Positions 29,497 through 35,254 of a stretch of DNA of 35,254 nt are shown piece after piece. Both the position numbers and the translations under genes were made by a program. The stretch is taken from IMG/VR virus record IMGVR_UViG_3300042344_000231, positions 1 through 35,254 of that record. The stretch is one strand, 5' to 3'. The stretch comes from a virus. The notes below the pieces were generated by a model, which ran no database searches, had not been told where the DNA came from, and saw only the letters and a list, made by a program, of their open reading frames with translations. Position 1 is the first letter of the stretch; every line of letters begins with the position of its first letter.

Positions 29497-31231
29497 TCGT
29501 CGGGTCCATTATGAGTTCCGCGCCCATAATGGCGATCTTGACTGGGTCAGTGCCTGATATTTCATACACGCGGTCACGAAGTTTTAATGTCATGCCCAAA
29601 CGCCGCCAAATCGTGCGATAGCCTGTGCGACCAATTTGGCCCATAGACTTCCAGTGTTCGTTCGACCACGTATGGCCGCCATCATCCGACCAGCGCAGCA
29701 TGACATCGGCGTTTGCACCAACGGTTATGGTGTAGTTCTGATAATTACGAATCCGCAGCGCGCTACCGGCGCGATCAAGAATAAACTCATTGTTGCGGTC
29801 GTAAATATAGGTGATGGCGTTATATTCAGCCTGCGTATAGCCTTCCAGACCTACGCCGGCTTCGCAGTCAAGTTGAAGACTATGCTGCGTTGTGCGCTTC
29901 AGATTGTTCTGGCCAGTTGGCAGCGCGCGCCAAGACCGCAGCCATTTTTGCGTCGAACCGGCTTCCGTATAAACGGTCGGATCATAGGCGTAGATACCGC
30001 CGCCAACGTAATCGCCGATGACGATTTCATTGTTGAAATTCATCTGGCAGTTGCCACGATGGCGGGTAAACTGATTGTTATCCCAGCCAGCGCGTTCATG
30101 CCATGCGCCCGTCGCCACGTCATAAACCCATGTCGTATTGGCGGTCGGAAAATTCAGAACATAGAAGCTATGGCCGTCTTGCTGGTAGGTGTAGGCCACG
30201 GCGTCTGAAAGCGTCGCGTATTGCTGAATCTGCCATTCGACAGCGTGCGTCGATACGCGCTCACCGGAATAGCCTTTTGACCGATAAACAATACCGTTAC
30301 CACGAGCATCCGCGCCCAGCCAGAACAAGCCATTGTCCAACTTGGCCACAGAATAGGCCGCAAGACAGCCAATCTCGTTAAACGCGCCTTGAACACGGGC
30401 AAGCGGAAAGTCCGGCGTGCCGGCGTTATACCAGACTTCGACTGAGTTCTGACCAAACAGCCAAACCTCGCGGTGGTCAACGATCAGCGTGACAAGGTTA
30501 TCCGGCGAGCCTTCGGCGCTAGCGAAGTCGAGCGCGTCAATAGACAGACCGTTATAAGACGCCGTGACCCAAAACTTTTGGCTGTTAGGCTGGTTAAAGA
30601 CAAAATAGCCGTCAAGAAACCCAACACCAACAGCGCCAGGAAAATCAGGATCAGTGATCTCGCTGAAGAACGGCGAGAATGTCAGCGTAACGCCGGAAGC
30701 CGTCGCCGTGGCGTTAGCCGACAGCTCAAACGTCGTGCCGTCGGTTATGCTGGAAACAGTCGTCGAAGAAGGTACGCCGGAGCCCGTTACAGGCTGGCCA
30801 ACCCATATGTCGGCAGTGCTAGTCGTCGTAACTGTGGCGTCGCCGTTGGTTGTGTTACATTCAAGCGTAAAGTCGCTGTTATTATAAATGTAACCGTTAG
30901 CGCCGGCGGCTATGAATAGCTGCGTGCCATTGTCGACCATGTTGACGTTGCTGACCCCGGCGACCGTGCCAAGTTCGTGATATGACCAGTCGGTGTCGAC
31001 ACGATATAGTTTGGTGCCCGCAACAGCATAGCCATACCCGCCGTATTGCCACAGCCCACGAATAGGGCCGGTTGGAAATATGGCCAATGAACGAAGCCCT
31101 GGCGCGCGCTGTAGCCATGCCGCCTCTTTGCCCCCCTCTGGTATAACCTCTGGGTAAAGATTAACGCACCTACTATCCGCGGCATTTGGGCTTCGAGTTA
31201 CATAACTACTTCCCAAGATGGGGGTCTTCAT
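29489..31231 (-). CDS. P22 gp10-like head-completion (DNA stabilization) protein
   Basis: The 580-residue protein begins with the family pattern KTPILGSSYVTRSPNAADSR followed by CVNLYPEVIPEGGKEAAWLQ and RAPGLRSL. Repeated beta-propeller-like blades follow (GLWQYGGYGYAVAGTKLYRV, AYTYQQDGHSFYVLNFP). Residues about 130-190 (TTNGDATVTTTSTADIWVGQ, then TDGTTFELSANATATASGV) look like an inserted domain. In P22, gp10 seals the portal together with gp4 and forms the tail hub. The start, ATG 31231, has GGAGG seven bases upstream, within an inverted repeat shared with the divergent HNH gene. Confidence 0.92.
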   Translation of the reverse strand: MKTPILGSSYVTRSPNAADSRCVNLYPEVIPEGGKEAAWLQRAPGLRSLAIFPTGPIRGLWQYGGYGYAVAGTKLYRVDTDWSYHELGTVAGVSNVNMVDNGTQLFIAAGANGYIYNNSDFTLECNTTNGDATVTTTSTADIWVGQPVTGSGVPSSTTVSSITDGTTFELSANATATASGVTLTFSPFFSEITDPDFPGAVGVGFLDGYFVFNQPNSQKFWVTASYNGLSIDALDFASAEGSPDNLVTLIVDHREVWLFGQNSVEVWYNAGTPDFPLARVQGAFNEIGCLAAYSVAKLDNGLFWLGADARGNGIVYRSKGYSGERVSTHAVEWQIQQYATLSDAVAYTYQQDGHSFYVLNFPTANTTWVYDVATGAWHERAGWDNNQFTRHRGNCQMNFNNEIVIGDYVGGGIYAYDPTVYTEAGSTQKWLRSWRALPTGQNNLKRTTQHSLQLDCEAGVGLEGYTQAEYNAITYIYDRNNEFILDRAGSALRIRNYQNYTITVGANADVMLRWSDDGGHTWSNEHWKSMGQIGRTGYRTIWRRLGMTLKLRDRVYEISGTDPVKIAIMGAELIMDPTNA

Positions 31232-31238
31232 GGTAAAA

Positions 31239-31256
31239 CCTCCGCAGTAAAGGAGG
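31239..31256. promoter_or_regulatory. Inverted repeat holding the ribosome sites of two divergent genes
   Basis: CCTCC (31239-31243) and GGAGG (31252-31256) flank an 8-nt loop. GGAGG on the plus strand is the ribosome site of the HNH gene (ATG 31261). GGAGG on the minus strand, the complement of 31239-31243, is that of gp10-like (ATG 31231). In either mRNA, if transcribed from far enough upstream, the Shine-Dalgarno can pair with its partner. Confidence 0.7.
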
Positions 31257-31260
31257 CAAC

Positions 31261-31710
31261 ATGCTGACGGTTCAAATTCTCAAAGAAGAACTTACTTACG
31301 ATCCCGATACAGGCATTTTTACCCGTAAAGACACAGGGCTTATTGCCGGGGATCAGATGAAATCTGGATACTGGCGCGTATCCGTTAAAGGCCGGAGATA
31401 TAGCGCGCATAGATTGGCTTGGCTTTATATGACTGGTAAATGGCCTAATCATCACGTCGATCATATAGACGGCGACAAAATTAACAACCGATTTAATAAT
31501 TTGCGCGACGTAAGCCGAGCGCAAAATATGCACAACGTAACTCACCCAAACTGCAATAATACATCGGGTTTTAGAGGCGTATCGCTCCATCAAGGAAAAT
31601 GGCGCGCGCAAATAATGCTCAACCGTAAGCATATCAAGATAGGTTGTTTTGATACACCAGAAGAAGCACATGCTGCTTACCTTAGTTATAAGTCCTTGAT
31701 AAATCAATAA
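31261..31710 (+). CDS. HNH endonuclease with AP2-like region, inverted insert between gp4-like and gp10-like
   Basis: The core reads YSAHRLAWLYMTGKWP, then HHVDHIDGDKINNRFNNLRD. The AP2-like part has NTSGFRGVSLHQGKWRAQI and IGCFDTPEEAHAAYLSYK. It lies on the plus strand within minus-strand late genes. A near-perfect ribosome site (AAAGGAGG) precedes ATG 31261, and its end overlaps the gp4-like gene end by 7 bp. It is probably a homing endonuclease. It must have its own promoter or be read only from plus-strand transcripts; I see no clear promoter in the 29 bp to gp10-like. Confidence 0.92.
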   Translation: MLTVQILKEELTYDPDTGIFTRKDTGLIAGDQMKSGYWRVSVKGRRYSAHRLAWLYMTGKWPNHHVDHIDGDKINNRFNNLRDVSRAQNMHNVTHPNCNNTSGFRGVSLHQGKWRAQIMLNRKHIKIGCFDTPEEAHAAYLSYKSLINQ

Positions 31711-32417
31711 TTTCCCGCAAAAATATTGTACCTTTGTCTAGTTCCGACGATGCTGTAGGGCAGAGCCATAATGTCGTCAGGGTTATTGATGCGCTTCAGG
31801 TCGCGCTTGCTATACATGGCGATGCGCTGCACTTGCGCGGACGGCTCGACGCCAAACTCTGGGGCCATTTCGCAGGCCAGATTATAGCGGAACGCGCGCA
31901 GATAACCGGGCGGAAATGTCAACGCCGTAGCCAGCTTGGCCGGATTGGATAACTTTTCAACTGACACAAAATGCCATTCCAGCAACCGTAACGGCACCGG
32001 ATAGATGACCATTTCGATGTTGGGGTAAGTCATGTTGACCCACATGACTTGCGGATAAGTCGACGTGACAGTCTTGACGGCAATACCGTCGTATTGCTGT
32101 TGGTTAATTAATTTTATGCCGTAAGACACATTGGTCTGCGGATCGCGGAAATAAGTCGCGTCGTCTATTAAAACAGGGCGCTCGCCAACAAAGTCGCCAG
32201 TCGGGCCGAGCGTCTGTGACCGCAGCCCCGGCGTCCAGTTAAATACTTGATCTTGTGTTGAAAAGACCGCCAGACGTTCCGTGTCCCACGAGTCGATCAT
32301 CTGATTCAGCGCTGTCAGCGCGTCTTGCGCCGTCTCCGACGAGGGCGTTTCGCCTTCTGCGAGGACGCCCAACAGTCTCAGGGCTCCGCAGATCTGATCG
32401 TACGCTGTCGTCGTCAT
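31704..32417 (-). CDS. P22 gp4-like tail accessory/head-completion protein
   Basis: The frame is open to 32501, but ATG 32417 gives the family start MTTTAYDQICGALRLLGVLA. The product (237 residues) continues with SETAQDALTALNQMIDSWDT and ERLAVFSTQDQVFNWTPGLR, then PVLIDDATYFRD. This is the family that binds the portal ring after packaging and to which gp10 attaches. It is longer than P22 gp4 (166 residues). GGAAAGG lies ten bases upstream. The first 179 bp overlap the preceding small gene in another frame. Confidence 0.88.
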   Translation of the reverse strand: MTTTAYDQICGALRLLGVLAEGETPSSETAQDALTALNQMIDSWDTERLAVFSTQDQVFNWTPGLRSQTLGPTGDFVGERPVLIDDATYFRDPQTNVSYGIKLINQQQYDGIAVKTVTSTYPQVMWVNMTYPNIEMVIYPVPLRLLEWHFVSVEKLSNPAKLATALTFPPGYLRAFRYNLACEMAPEFGVEPSAQVQRIAMYSKRDLKRINNPDDIMALPYSIVGTRQRYNIFAGNY

Positions 32418-32523
32418 TCGGGTCGAACCTTTCCCAGCCGTTCTCTTCGTCGGCTTCCGCTTCCATTTCCAGCGTAGCGATCTTAACGCCATGAACCTCA
32501 TGGCGCAAATAAATCATAGCCAT
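32239..32523 (-). CDS. Small acidic/basic chimaeric protein (94 aa) running into the gp4-like gene
   Basis: The frame begins at ATG 32523 with MAMIYLRHEVHGVKIATLEM, then EAEADEENGWERFDPND, the well-known pattern of a tiny phage protein encoded before the gp4-like gene. In other phages I would expect it to end shortly after this. Here the frame continues about 179 bp into the gp4-like gene, giving an Arg-rich tail (ETVGRPRRRRNALVGDGARR). The tail looks like an out-of-frame reading of gp4-like and may not be functional. The N-terminal 35 residues are confident, the tail is not. Confidence 0.7.
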   Translation of the reverse strand: MAMIYLRHEVHGVKIATLEMEAEADEENGWERFDPNDDDSVRSDLRSPETVGRPRRRRNALVGDGARRADSAESDDRLVGHGTSGGLFNTRSSI

Positions 32524-32545
32524 TTTACACCTATGGAAAGGGCCA

Positions 32546-32563
32546 GGCGGGCCGTAGCCCGCC
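32546..32563 (-). terminator. Intercistronic hairpin after decoration-like paralogue
   Basis: GGCGGGC (32546-32552) and GCCCGCC (32557-32563) form a perfect 7-bp stem with a 4-nt loop, 12 bp after the stop of the 108-residue gene. Only a weak T-stretch follows on the minus strand. It may be a partial terminator or an mRNA-stabilising element. Confidence 0.5.
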
Positions 32564-32575
32564 CGTAGGATTAGA

Positions 32576-32902
32576 TTAAGTCGGGGCCTGCCACTTGGAG
32601 CCGTCCGAAATAAAGATCTTACCCGTACCAGTCGCATTGGTGGTCGTGGCGATAGATCCTTTCGGAGCGCTCGTCGTCGTGGAGTTGGCGGTAATCGCGC
32701 CGGTCAGAAAATACAGACCAGCCGTCGCGTTAGCGACAACGGCGTCCGTAGTCGCCGTCGACGTGAACGTGCCAGAAACAGTCGCCGTCGTCAGGGCCGC
32801 ACCAGAGATGGTGCCGCCGCTGATGGCCGCGCCCGTAATGGTCGTGCCAGCAACGAGTTCCGGGTCAGAGTAGGCAACGCCAACCGATTTGCTATTAGGC
32901 AT
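32576..32902 (-). CDS. Decoration-like virion protein, copy B (108 aa)
   Basis: The product is Thr/Ala/Ser/Gly-rich. It has an N-terminal repeat-like stretch (TTITGAAISGGTISGAALTT) and a C-terminal block with AITANSTTTSAPKGSIATTT, then NATGTGKIFISDGSKWQAPT. That block is nearly the same as in the upstream 101-residue gene. AGGAG precedes ATG 32902. Its position right after the coat gene suggests a head-decoration or other structural role, by inference. Confidence 0.8.
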   Translation of the reverse strand: MPNSKSVGVAYSDPELVAGTTITGAAISGGTISGAALTTATVSGTFTSTATTDAVVANATAGLYFLTGAITANSTTTSAPKGSIATTTNATGTGKIFISDGSKWQAPT

Positions 32903-32916
32903 GGTTGTCGCTCCTA

Positions 32917-33222
32917 TCAGCTAACCGCAGCGTACTGCCACTTGGTGCCGTCCGAGTAGAAGATCTTGCCGACGCCCGTAGCGTTCGTCGTCAGACCAAT
33001 CGAACCTTTGACCGCAGCGGTCGTGGTCGAATTGGCCGTGATCGCCGTGTCGACAAAATAGATACCCGCGCCGTTCGGAAACAGGATGGTCGTGCCGCCG
33101 ACAAGTTTGGCAGCAGCCGTGTTACCGTCCGTGAACAGGTAGCTGGCCGAACCGTTCGGAATCGCGCCATTCGGGCCGTACGAGTCGAGCGGGTAAGAGG
33201 CATTAGAAGTCGAAGTCGTCAT
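32917..33222 (-). CDS. Decoration-like virion protein, copy A (101 aa)
   Basis: ATG 33222 has AAGGAGA upstream. The first half (LDSYGPNGAIPNGSASYLFT) differs from its neighbour. The second half (AITANSTTTAAVKGSIGLTT, then NATGVGKIFYSDGTKWQYAA) is shared with the 108-residue gene just downstream. It is probably a small abundant virion protein made together with coat. No cysteines or membrane segments are present. Confidence 0.8.
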   Translation of the reverse strand: MTTSTSNASYPLDSYGPNGAIPNGSASYLFTDGNTAAAKLVGGTTILFPNGAGIYFVDTAITANSTTTAAVKGSIGLTTNATGVGKIFYSDGTKWQYAAVS

Positions 33223-33246
33223 AAGAATTTCTCCTTAGTTGAAGAA

Positions 33247-33266
33247 GATGGGGCCGAAGCCCCATC
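33247..33266 (-). terminator. Hairpin directly after the coat gene
   Basis: GATGGGGC (33247-33254), loop CGAA, GCCCCATC (33259-33266) is a perfect 8-bp stem four bases past the coat stop. On the minus strand it is followed by only TTCTTC, so it is a weak terminator or a 3'-end protector that lets coat be made in excess of the genes downstream. Confidence 0.65.
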
Positions 33267-33269
33267 CAA

Positions 33270-34466
33270 TTAACCCCACAGACGGACAGCCATCTGCGGA
33301 CGGATGACCGAGTAGCCATACAGCACGTCAATACGGCAGGGCAGACGGTCGTTGTTGATGTCGTACTGGCGCACGACGCGCAGGCTGATACCATTGTGAA
33401 CCTGACGCGAAGCCATGTCGACGCCCTGCGGCATAAGCAGGTCGGCGGTGGCGAACGTGATGGCGTCACGATGATAGATCAGGTTCTGCGGATACTGCGT
33501 CGAAGCAGAGCCGAAGAAGGTGACGGCCTTACCGGAAACCGGCAGAGCGTCGACCGTGGCGAGAGCCTGCGAAGCCGAATACATCGCCGGGACAGTGACC
33601 GAAGCGGTGGTCGACGCCGTAACGTCAGCCAGAGCAACGAACTGATACAGCGAACCAGTCGACTCACGGGTCTGCGGGTTAACGGCATAACAGTCGGCAA
33701 CCGTGAACACGTCGCCAGCCTTGATGACCGTCGAGCCGAGGCCCGTCAGCACGAGGGTGGTCGAGCCTTCGGTCGTGACCGAGGTGCTGACCGTCACGGT
33801 GCCCGTGCGCGAGCCGGTCGTGAACTGCTTGATCGACTGCGACATATTCAGCTCGTCATAGCCGAGAATGCCTTCGCCGAACATGCCGTTCTTGAACTGC
33901 TTGCTGATGGCCGAGACCGGGTTGAACAGGCCTTTCATGCCTTCGATCAGCGCGGCGTTAGCAGCCGGGTTGACCGTCGCATAGCGCGGCGACATGACAG
34001 CGGCGTTCTCGTTCAGCTTCTGCTGCGCCTGCAACAGAACGAGCGAAGAGGCCGGGGTCGTGCCGGGCGTGCCGACCGAGTTGCCGATGTATTTGAACGA
34101 GTTCGCAACGTCGGCGTCGATGGAGGACGCGAGCTGCGAAATACGCGGCTTCAGCACGCGTTCCGCGAAGTCGTCCAACTGCATCGTCAGTTCGGCGGTC
34201 GTGAAGTTCACGCCGATGTGCTTCTGCGACGAAACGGTCAGGGTCGTATACTGTTCGTTGTCGTCCTGCACCTGAAGCGCAGCGCCGTCCGTGACCAGAG
34301 CGCGGTCAGGCAGGCGGATACGCAGGGTCGAGCCGATCTTAGCGCCTTCGACGGCAAAGCTGTCATCATACTGGCGGTTAACGGTGCGCGTCAGGACAAG
34401 ATTATTCTCAAGGATCTCAAGAGCCTTGCGAGTAATCATGTCAATCGTAAGAATTGAGTTAGACAT
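33270..34466 (-). CDS. P22-type major capsid (coat) protein
   Basis: The 398-residue product matches the P22 coat family: NSILTIDMITRKALEILENN, LVLTRTVNRQYDDSFAVEGA, then KIGSTLRIRLPDRALVTDGA and HIGVNFTTAELTMQLDDFAE. P22 coat has 430 residues. It forms the HK97-fold shell around the scaffold. The region of residues about 215-290, rich in Thr, Ser and Val, probably corresponds to the inserted domain. ATG 34466 has GGAG seven bases upstream and lies 3 bp after the scaffold stop. Confidence 0.96.
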   Translation of the reverse strand: MSNSILTIDMITRKALEILENNLVLTRTVNRQYDDSFAVEGAKIGSTLRIRLPDRALVTDGAALQVQDDNEQYTTLTVSSQKHIGVNFTTAELTMQLDDFAERVLKPRISQLASSIDADVANSFKYIGNSVGTPGTTPASSLVLLQAQQKLNENAAVMSPRYATVNPAANAALIEGMKGLFNPVSAISKQFKNGMFGEGILGYDELNMSQSIKQFTTGSRTGTVTVSTSVTTEGSTTLVLTGLGSTVIKAGDVFTVADCYAVNPQTRESTGSLYQFVALADVTASTTASVTVPAMYSASQALATVDALPVSGKAVTFFGSASTQYPQNLIYHRDAITFATADLLMPQGVDMASRQVHNGISLRVVRQYDINNDRLPCRIDVLYGYSVIRPQMAVRLWG

Positions 34467-34469
34467 TCC

Positions 34470-35254
34470 TTATCTCCGATTCTGCGCTTCCCACTTCTTG
34501 ATCTGACGCTGACGTTCCGCTTCAATCCATTCCGACGTTGACATTGACTTAGTGGCCCGAGGGTCAGTCGTGTCGTATCGGGGTCCAGAATTTGACCGGG
34601 TAGCCGTGACAGGAGCAAGAGGTGCGGGCGCGGTTGAGGTTTTCTTAACCGGCGGATTCGAAGTCAGATTGACCTCGATTTTTCCGATCTCTTTTGCCTG
34701 CAAGACTGGCGACAGACGGGAGATCCGGCTGGCTTCTTTTGGATTGGAGCCGAGGTAATAGATTACTTCGGGGCCAATATCGGAAGCCTGAATAGCCTGG
34801 GCCATAACGTCCGTGACGGGGAGATTTGGGTTATACGCGACTTGTTCAAAGTCCTCGTATCGGTCCCTAGCTTCTTCTTCACGGTCCTTATAGGACTCCA
34901 AAAGAGCCGCTTGCTGGGCTGCGGCCTCGCGCTGGGCTAGAAGTTCCCGAGCCTTTTGCTCCGCTAACGCTTCCGCGTATTGCTGAGCTGACTCGAAATC
35001 ATCCGGCGCAGGTGGAGGTGCGGCGGGCGTTCTAGCCTGCTGCTCCGCAAGCCGTTGGGCCTGCTCTCTTTCCCATTTGCGCTGTTCTCTTGCAAGGCGC
35101 TTGCTTACAATCGCGTCCAGCTCTTCCTGAGAGAACGATTTTGTAGGCTGCTGTTCCTCCGGCGTCGTCTCAACAGATTCCGGTGCTGCCGTGGCTTCCG
35201 GTTCCGGCGCGGGGCTGATCTCCGCTACAGCCTGTTCTTCGTCGCTCAAGGCGA
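34470..35254 (-). CDS. Scaffolding protein, N-terminus possibly beyond the right edge
   Basis: The first visible start is TTG at 35249, only five bases from the window end, and the frame is open to the edge. The true start may lie outside. From that TTG the product has 259 residues and is highly charged: a Pro/Glu-rich start, then KSFSQEELDAIVSKRLAREQ followed by RKWEREQAQRLAEQQ. A coiled coil rich in Gln and Ala follows, and a basic C-terminal helix with EWIEAERQRQIKKWEAQ. This build and the position before coat identify a scaffold, which directs prohead assembly and then exits. Confidence 0.85.
   Translation of the reverse strand, partial: ALSDEEQAVAEISPAPEPEATAAPESVETTPEEQQPTKSFSQEELDAIVSKRLAREQRKWEREQAQRLAEQQARTPAAPPPAPDDFESAQQYAEALAEQKARELLAQREAAAQQAALLESYKDREEEARDRYEDFEQVAYNPNLPVTDVMAQAIQASDIGPEVIYYLGSNPKEASRISRLSPVLQAKEIGKIEVNLTSNPPVKKTSTAPAPLAPVTATRSNSGPRYDTTDPRATKSMSTSEWIEAERQRQIKKWEAQNRR

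Noticed and set aside
33396-34457. 353-codon plus-strand frame opposite the coat gene
   Set aside because: It is antisense to a well-recognised coat protein; the product is Arg-rich low-quality sequence mirroring coat codons and has no ribosome site or family.
1-35254. Lysogeny module, tRNA genes or insertion sequences
   Set aside because: No integrase, repressor, attachment-site, cloverleaf or transposase pattern was recognised; absence is limited to this window and to reading by eye.
1-35254. Direct terminal overlap proving a circular contig
   Set aside because: The first and last bases share no repeat visible by eye, and joining the ends directly would run the fibre-like frame into the scaffold gene out of frame, so some sequence is probably missing.

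Overview
The window reads as most of the genome of a short-tailed (podovirus-type), P22-like double-stranded DNA phage. The head and DNA-delivery genes keep the P22 order: small and large terminase, portal, scaffold, P22-type coat protein, gp4-like and gp10-like head-completion proteins, fibre/collar proteins, a gp7-like ejection protein and two larger presumed ejection proteins. The lysis genes include a lipoprotein that looks like an outer-membrane spanin, so the host is Gram-negative. The style of several small proteins (the 58-residue holin-like protein, the DUF6378 protein, the tryptophan-rich early protein) suggests an alphaproteobacterium, but that is inference. No integrase, excisionase, repressor, tRNA, transposon or CRISPR array was found.

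Layout. Positions 1-7447 (minus strand) carry, in transcription order, an HNH/AP2 endonuclease, terS, terL, three very small basic proteins, portal, two small proteins and a repeat-containing virion protein cut off by the left edge. Positions 7448-8435 form a regulatory block around one small minus-strand gene. The block holds inverted and direct repeats of CGTCGGATCGTCATG, four copies of GTAATTTTAC or a one-base variant, a 9-bp-stem hairpin, DnaA-box-like 9-mers and a divergent promoter pair. It is the best candidate for a replication origin or a control centre. Positions 8436-10775 (plus) are a tightly overlapping early operon of eleven small genes, two of them tiny membrane peptides and one a stand-alone DnaA domain IV. 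The operon ends at a clear intrinsic terminator. Positions 10828-19323 are mostly a minus-strand replication operon: DUF2800 nuclease, a conserved partner, a second DnaA-domain-IV protein, small membrane or secreted proteins, family A DNA polymerase, a cysteine-cluster protein and a primase/SF3 helicase. Positions 19386-21969 (plus) hold a VRR-NUC nuclease, an SNF2-type helicase, an HNH endonuclease and two small proteins. Positions 21889-35254 (minus) hold, in transcription order, scaffold, coat, two decoration-like paralogues, gp4-like, gp10-like, tail proteins, ejection proteins and the lysis cassette.

How it fits together. Portal, at the left, should be followed by scaffold and coat, and these are at the right edge. 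The two window ends therefore probably lie close together on a circular or circularly permuted map, and little sequence is missing. The phage carries its own polymerase, primase-helicase, nucleases and SNF2 motor. It encodes two DnaA-DNA-binding-domain proteins but no AAA+ DnaA, which hints at origin recognition or regulation through DnaA boxes. Four HNH endonuclease genes sit exactly in gene junctions, two of them inverted relative to the surrounding late genes.
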